From Terfezia claveryi (Eukaryota > Ascomycota > Pezizomycetes > Pezizales > Pezizaceae), in assembly GCA_015179025.1 (NCBI GenBank), contig WHUX01000006.1:744001-808000 (forward strand): a stretch of 64,000 nt of DNA. Direction: 5' to 3'. Each line of letters begins with the position of its first letter. Position 1 is the stretch's first letter. Below are positions 59,053 to 64,000 of the stretch, one piece after another. The notes below the pieces were generated by a model. The model saw only the letters and a program-made list of their open reading frames with translations, did not search any database and was not told where the DNA came from. The position numbers and the translations under genes are program-made.

Positions 59053-60618
59053 TTGCAGGGATTTGGTTTCCTGCTTTAGCATATCTTCCTGGACAGCAAT
59101 TTTATTAAATATTTCCTCAAAGGTTGACTTATATGAGATTAGTCCTTTGACTTTAGCCCTAAGCAAGGGTACTAGTCCATCTACTAGTTTCATTTTAAGT
59201 GCATGATCACTTATCATATCCTGTCCATTCAGATCCTTATACTTTATTTTAAATTCTTGCAGGTTCTGTGCATACTGCATGACAGTAATTTCTGGCCTCT
59301 GATGGTGTGCTAGATATTGTTTCCATAGGACTTTAGGTGCTACTGTAGAGATGAGTTTACCTCTAAGTTTTAACATAAATTCATGGAAATTCCTGTCCTC
59401 AACATTGGTTTTTTCAGAGCAGTACTGATTATACCAAGTCTGAGCACTCTTCTCAAACATAAAGCTTGCTCTATCCAAGCTTTCCCAATCTGCTATATCC
59501 ATCCCTTGGTATTCTACCCACTTCTATAACTGTTGCACATAATTGTCAAAGGTAGTTTGATCCCTCTATTTTTCTGATACTCTATCAATCATTGGTGGAT
59601 TTGGAATCTTTGCAAGTTTGTTTGCCTTTTTTACCAAGGATTTACTGATTTGTTGTAATGGTATAGTTTGACCAGTCTTTTTAGACCATTCCAAGTGGTA
59701 AGGGCTAGGCTCCCTAGTTGACCTTTTCTTCCTGTCATCATCAGAGCTATTATCTGACTTATTACCCTCAGATCCAGATCCTGGGTCCTCACTTCCACCT
59801 CCAGCCACACTACTAGTGCTCCTTTTAGACTTCTTATCAGGAGTCTTACTCTTTTTGGTATGTGTTGGCTTTTTCCTATCTTTAAGTGGTGGTGGCATAT
59901 CTTTCTTAGATATTTCCTCTATATCTATTTTATAATCCCCATCATCTTCTTCTTCATACTGCACACTTTTCCTCTTACTCTTGCCTCCAGCTCCAAACGG
60001 CTTCCTTCCTATCTCCTTATGAGTCTCTACAGGTTCTGTTAGTAGAGGCACTATTTCTGGTGTTTCCAGATCATATAGGTTACCCATAAGCATATATTGT
60101 GTCAGGAAAGGCCAGTTTAATGCTAGCCATGGAACTCCTTTACACGGGTTATAGGTTGGGTAAGGCCATATTGCTTTTGAAGTAGATAAGAGTTGAAAGT
60201 CCATTTGAACTGATTTGTCAAATTGGTCTTTCTGTTGAAAAATTATGAACTTTTCTGCTGCTTCAGCTAATAGTTCCTTTTTCCTTTTTGATAACATGTT
60301 GTTTATTGTTAGGTATATAAATACCTGTGATATCCTTTGGTACCATGATGACTCATTTTTATCCCAAAAGGCTTTTGTTGTAGGAGGTTTTACAATCTTC
60401 ACTTCAGGTATTGATGAATTAGGCCTAATAACTATTTCCCTTGTTTTCATTTCCTTTTCTGGAATATCTTTCCCAGTTAGAACTTTCTTTTTAGGAGTAT
60501 TGACTAACTTAGCCTTGAGTGCTTCTAGCTCCTTACTTGTCATTGCCTTTCTCCTGCCTTTCCTAGCTCTAGCTCCTCCTTCCATTACACTAGTACTTTT
60601 TTGTTTAGCAGTCTCCAT
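59053..60618 (-). pseudogene. Gag (matrix/capsid) of the LTR element
   Basis: Starts at the ATG at 60,618 (METAKQKSTSVMEGG). The first 350 codons are basic, then charged and serine-rich. After TAG at 59,566 and 59,524 the retrotransposon gag domain follows in the same frame: ASFMFEKSAQTWYNQYCSEK, RGKLISTVAPKVLWKQY and LAHHQRPEITVMQYAQNLQE, the capsid-like helical part. Both stops fall where glutamine would suit. Length and order match a chromovirus gag with an N-terminal extension. Confidence 0.85.
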
Positions 60619-60621
60619 ATC

Positions 60622-60960
60622 TATCAGATATTATACCACTGATTCCTTGGACTCTGTTTCTTCTATTCTTGCTTTCTTTAAGGTAGATCCTGATAAGGAA
60701 GGATCTACTTCTTATCAACTTCCTTCTTATCCTCTTTCTGTTGCTTCTGATACTAAGGTTGACTATGGTAAGGGAGAGAGGAGGCTGAAGGGTAAAAGGG
60801 TTACTTTTGTTGATAAGATTGTTGTGGAAGCAGGGTTTCCTTTAAATACTGGGAAGAAAGTTAAGTAAAAGGATAGGGGTTGGACTGCTAGGTACTTGTG
60901 TTCTTTTTGGAGGGAAAGGTACAGAAACTTTCCTTGTTCTGCTTACTGGGAGAATTCCTA
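60622..60960 (+). other. Antisense-side ORF in the gag leader of the LTR element
   Basis: The plus strand is open from inside gag to 60,868. The part beyond the gag ATG has protein-like composition (KVDPDKEGSTSYQLP, VDYGKGERRLKGKRVTFVD). After a TAA it stays open for about 30 codons (KDRGWTARYLCSFWRERYRN). There is no ATG beyond gag, so a start must lie within antisense gag or upstream through splicing. It may be an accessory gene running opposite to gag, or chance. Confidence 0.35.
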
Positions 60961-61076
60961 ATTTTTCTTTAGACTAGGTAGAGAGTGAGGCTAGGATACT
61001 CTCTGGAGTTTGGATGTTAATAGGACTAGTTCCTATAATCTACACCCTTATTGGACTTCTGAGGCAGTTTCTACTA

Positions 61077-61375
61077 GGTCTCAGAGTTACCAGTTGAGGT
61101 AGTTTCTTTTTCTACTTCCTCTTTTTCAATCAAGGGTTTTACCTTCTTAGGTTCCTTAATTGACTTATCAGCCTCTTGTTTACTCTTGAGCTTTCTGAAA
61201 TAGGTTGCTGCTACTTGTTTTGCTCTAACTTTTGTAAGAGATAGGTCTTGAGTAATTTTCCTAAGTTTCCTATGAGTACTCTTTCTCTTAAAAGTCCAAT
61301 TATTTCCAACACACCTTCTGTTGTTTGCTAGTTTTCTGGAGTGCTACAACTTGTAGGCTTTACTGATTGCTATTT
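61077..61375 (-). CDS. Basic leader ORF upstream of gag
   Basis: Minus-strand coding of roughly 85-100 codons without an evident ATG. It reads ISKAYKL, a TAG, then HSRKLANNRRCVGNN, KRKSTHRKLRKITQDLSLTK and VRAKQVAATYFRKLKSKQE, with an acidic end before two stops at 61,071-61,076. It is strikingly rich in K and R and lies between the 5' LTR and gag, so it would be the first ORF on the genomic RNA. It might bind nucleic acid. Without a start codon or homologue in hand this remains a suggestion. Confidence 0.35.
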
Positions 61376-61567
61376 GTTGAATAGTCTTACTGTTGCTATT
61401 TGGAGAATAGTCTTACTACTGACTGTCAGACTTTATACTACTATGCTTTATGCTGTAGGCTTATACTGGCTTCAGTTTCTACTCTTGTTAGTAGAAACTT
61501 TATTGATTAGGTAAGGTTGATCAGGCCTTCCTAGTTAGGTAAGAATCAAGTTCTTAGGTTAAAAAAA

Positions 61568-62185
61568 TGTAAAGTGTTGTATAGGGGACTGGACAATCAG
61601 ATTAGATTAGATAAGGATCTAATCTAATCAGATAATTTTAGGCTAGTAATGTATACTACAAAGTAGATTACTAATAGTGTATTGTTTATTCTCACTATTA
61701 AAGTTATTACCAATAGCATAAGATTACTGTAATAGGTAAAGTAGTATAGGAGTGCTAAAGGCACTTAGAAGATTAACCAGTGGAACTTCTATATTGATTG
61801 TACTCTAACTATGTTCTAAGTTCTAACTATCTGTCCAACTGAAGGGAAATTCAGGGGACTATATGTGTTTCCAATAGGGTAGTACTGGGGCAGTGCTGAG
61901 GCAGTGCACCATCATTTGACTCTTATATGATTTGAAATCAACATCATAGAAATTTCTAGATAGTACTTCCAAATACAATCTAGTACAAAATAGGTTAAGT
62001 CTTAACTTTGACTTATACATGTGAAAGCATGTGATAACATGTGAAAGCATGTGAAATATTAGTAAGGCAGATAGCATACAGAATGTTGTGTGTTTTGAGA
62101 TGCTTGCTGAGTAAGAAAATACATAAGAAATACATTTGTGAGGGAGAGGGTTAGTTATAGGGTATGAGTAAGCCACTTCCTTACA
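61568..62185 (-). repeat. LTR, right copy (5' LTR of the element)
   Basis: 618 bp from TGTAAAGTG to CCTTACA, ungapped match to the left LTR. It is followed directly by CTAAT, the same five bases that precede the left LTR. Confidence 0.95.
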
Positions 62186-62959
62186 CTAATTTAAGATGCT
62201 ATTTATTCAACCTCTATAATGAGACTAGCCTCTATCTTACCCTAAACCTGTACAGGCTTAGCACTGAATGGGCTTGGCATTATATAGGTTTGGTATTGTA
62301 TTGTAGTCTTAATAGTAAAATAAAGTTAAAAAAAAACTAAAATGAAAAAATAAAAAGATAAATCAAACCTCTAACCTGCCAATTATAATAAACTTGAACT
62401 CAAAACTCAATCTACTATACTATAAACAAGTAATAATAATAATACTAAACTAAATAATATGATCTATAAAATATTAACTTAATATAAGTATTATATATTT
62501 AATTATTATCAATTATAGTAGGTTGTGGAGGGGTTGTACTAACTAGACTAGTCTAGTAGCAATATAGTCTTGTCTATATAGAATATAGGTACTGTTATTA
62601 TAAGTTGAGTTTATATTCTAGTTATCTGTAAGTCTTATTAAATAGACTTAGACCCTACTACAAATATTCTATTTAACTTTTGATTTAGGAACCATATTAT
62701 ATAGAAATAAAATATGAAATAGATAGCTATATATAATTTGTTCATATCTTACATATTATATCAAATCAATTATCTACTTCAATATTATAATTTAAGTAAT
62801 CCTTCTGTTTTCTCAATCTAGTAATTTTATTTAATATATATATACTAAGCTTACTATAAGTAACAAGCTAGCATAATACTAAGCTCACTTAATACTAAAC
62901 CAACTTAGATTTAGAGTAAGATAGAAGCTAGTATCATTATAGAAGCTAGATAGATAGTA

Positions 62960-63275
62960 TCCTAAATTAGCTAGCTTAAGATACTATAGAGGCTAGATAT
63001 AATAGTATTTAAATCAGCTAGCTTAAGATACTGCAGAGGCTAAATCTTATTAAATTCTATTCTCTATCTTTACCAAAGATACAAGATTTTAAGAAGTCTT
63101 AATGATGTAAATTTTGAACCTGACCACTTTTAGAAAGGCAATAATGTATCTATAATAGTAAAGTAGTAGGAAATTCAGATGAGCTGGTATAAATACATAT
63201 ATACATATATATAAAAAATATACACAAACTCTATAAATAACTATGGTTAATACTAAACTTAACTAGAAAATTTGT
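62960..63275 (-). repeat. Right arm of the inverted repeat flanking the LTR element
   Basis: The reverse complement, from CAAATTTTCTAGTTAAG to GCTAGCT, parallels 42,690-42,950 base for base with many C/T and A/G differences. Homology fades on both sides. About 770 bp of unrelated AT-rich DNA lies between it and the CTAAT duplication. Confidence 0.7.
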
Positions 63276-63619
63276 AGTGGTAGGTGTAATATGGGCTCTA
63301 GGGAATAAGGTGACTTAGAGGTATATTGGGGTAAGGATAAGACTATAGTAATATACATATAGGAATACTATATATGTAACTAGGGGAAGACTGGGACATA
63401 GAACAAGAGTAAAAGGCAAGAAACGTACAGAAGTAGTTACTGCATATATTAGAAAGAGGTAGCTATACTGTGGAGTTGTTTATGGGGTAAGGGGTTTATA
63501 TAGAGAAGGTATACTAGTGTAGGGGAAGCAAGGTCCTGTATTAGGTATACAAGATGTTAGATAGGGATCTAACAATAGTACAAGGGCAAGGGACTTTATA
63601 TACATAAGTCACTAAGACA

Positions 63620-63720
63620 ATAGAAGGAATAAGCTTCCCAAGATCTTATATCTTGGAAGCTAAGCAGGGTATAGTGATAATCCATTACCTACAATACAGG
63701 TAATATCTAATACTATAATA
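63620..63720 (+). repeat. 5S rRNA-like sequence (relic)
   Basis: CCCAAGATCTTATATCTTGG is followed by AAGCTAAGCAGGGT, which matches the conserved centre (box A) of eukaryotic 5S rRNA. The rest agrees poorly and is AT-rich, so this would be a mutated 5S-derived fragment, perhaps a SINE head. It is not a functional 5S gene. Confidence 0.3.
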
Positions 63721-64000
63721 ATAAGATAGTGACAATTATTAAAAAACGCGTTCAAACGCTCTCTCTTACACCACAAATCACATACACATGCATTATTCAT
63801 TCCTAATTACATTCCACCACATGTCAAATCATGTGCTTCATACTTACATAGATTAAGTATTTCCATATGCTTTTCACATGCATAACTCTATTGTTAGTTA
63901 TGTTATTCACGCTCTAATAACTCTGTTTTAGCTCTATTCACATGCTTACAATACATATTAAACTATATTCTGAGTTATACTTCTGTTAAACTTTATTGTT

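Larger units (their letters stand above)
42954..62185 (-). mobile_element. Chromodomain gypsy LTR retrotransposon with nested insertion
   Basis: The element is bounded by two 618-bp LTRs in direct orientation (42,954-43,571 and 61,568-62,185) with TG...CA ends, and by an exact CTAAT duplication (42,949-42,953 and 62,186-62,190). Coding is on the minus strand, so the right LTR is the 5' one. In order from right to left: a small basic ORF, gag with CCHC, protease, RT, RNase H, a large insertion, a zinc-knuckle array fused to integrase, a chromodomain, and a small ORF. A purine-rich tract (AACAGGGAGGCA on the minus strand) abuts the left LTR as a polypurine tract. No obvious tRNA primer site follows the 5' LTR. 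At 19.2 kb it is far larger than usual, about half of which is nested DNA (46,900-56,370). Many in-frame stops show that this copy is dead. Confidence 0.92.
62191..63760. other. AT-rich repeat-derived region
   Basis: Very AT-rich DNA without an open frame of note. It includes a 47-bp tandem duplication of AGCTAGCTTAAGATACT (near 62,962-63,040) and the right inverted arm matching 42,690-42,950. It looks like an old element eroded by transitions. Confidence 0.6.

Noticed and set aside
44425..60618. Alternative genetic code (TAG/TAA read as glutamine)
   Set aside because: Host genes in the same window use TAG and TAA as real stops (ChAPs, RPT5, RRP3), so the code is standard. The CpA-biased LTR differences explain the pattern better.
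62191..63760. Centromere or telomere-proximal DNA
   Set aside because: Only AT-richness supports this. Inverted-arm homology to 42,690-42,950 identifies it as transposon-derived, and no telomeric repeat is present.

Overview
This is a fungal nuclear window, most likely from a filamentous ascomycete (Pezizomycotina; the class is not resolved). The evidence is many short introns (about 46-96 bp) with GT-AG ends and CTAAC-like branch points, a tRNA with a canonical nuclear intron, and single-copy ascomycete housekeeping genes. One 32-kb gene-rich stretch is embedded in repeat-rich, gene-poor DNA.

Layout. 1-7,252 has no convincing protein gene; it holds a MITE with 57-bp inverted repeats (3,017-3,627) and a split tRNA-Pro(CGG) (3,797-3,898). 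7,253-28,732 is the gene island: SSF1/Peter Pan (-) and an RRP3-type DEAD-box helicase (+) as a divergent ribosome-biogenesis pair; TOM22 (-); the proteasome ATPase RPT5 (-); a ChAPs-family exomer gene (Bch1/Bud7/Chs6 type, -); HIR3 (+, 16 exons); a guanine deaminase homologue with a doubtful reading frame (-); and a serine-rich orphan (-). 28,733-42,156 is sparse: a large F-box-like orphan (33,016-36,854, -), a 178-aa orphan (39,104-39,695, +) and dispersed short repeats.

42,157-64,000 is transposon territory. A gypsy reverse-transcriptase relic is followed by one large LTR element (42,954-62,185, about 19.2 kb) bounded by 618-bp LTRs and an exact 5-bp target duplication (CTAAT). It is a chromodomain gypsy element on the minus strand (gag, protease, RT, RNase H, integrase, chromodomain) plus a zinc-knuckle array fused in frame to the integrase and small extra ORFs. 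It is split by a roughly 9.4-kb nested insertion that carries a decayed Plavaka/CMC-like transposase (-) and two accessory genes (+).

The LTR element is decayed in a particular way. Its long frames carry no frameshift over kilobases, but are cut by about a dozen in-frame stops, nearly all TAG or TAA at positions where glutamine would fit. The LTR copies differ almost only by transitions, mostly CpA-to-TpA, and several zinc-knuckle cysteines have become tyrosine (TGT to TAT). Together these point to RIP-like mutation. The housekeeping genes look clean, apart from small model problems in the helicase, the ChAPs gene and the deaminase.
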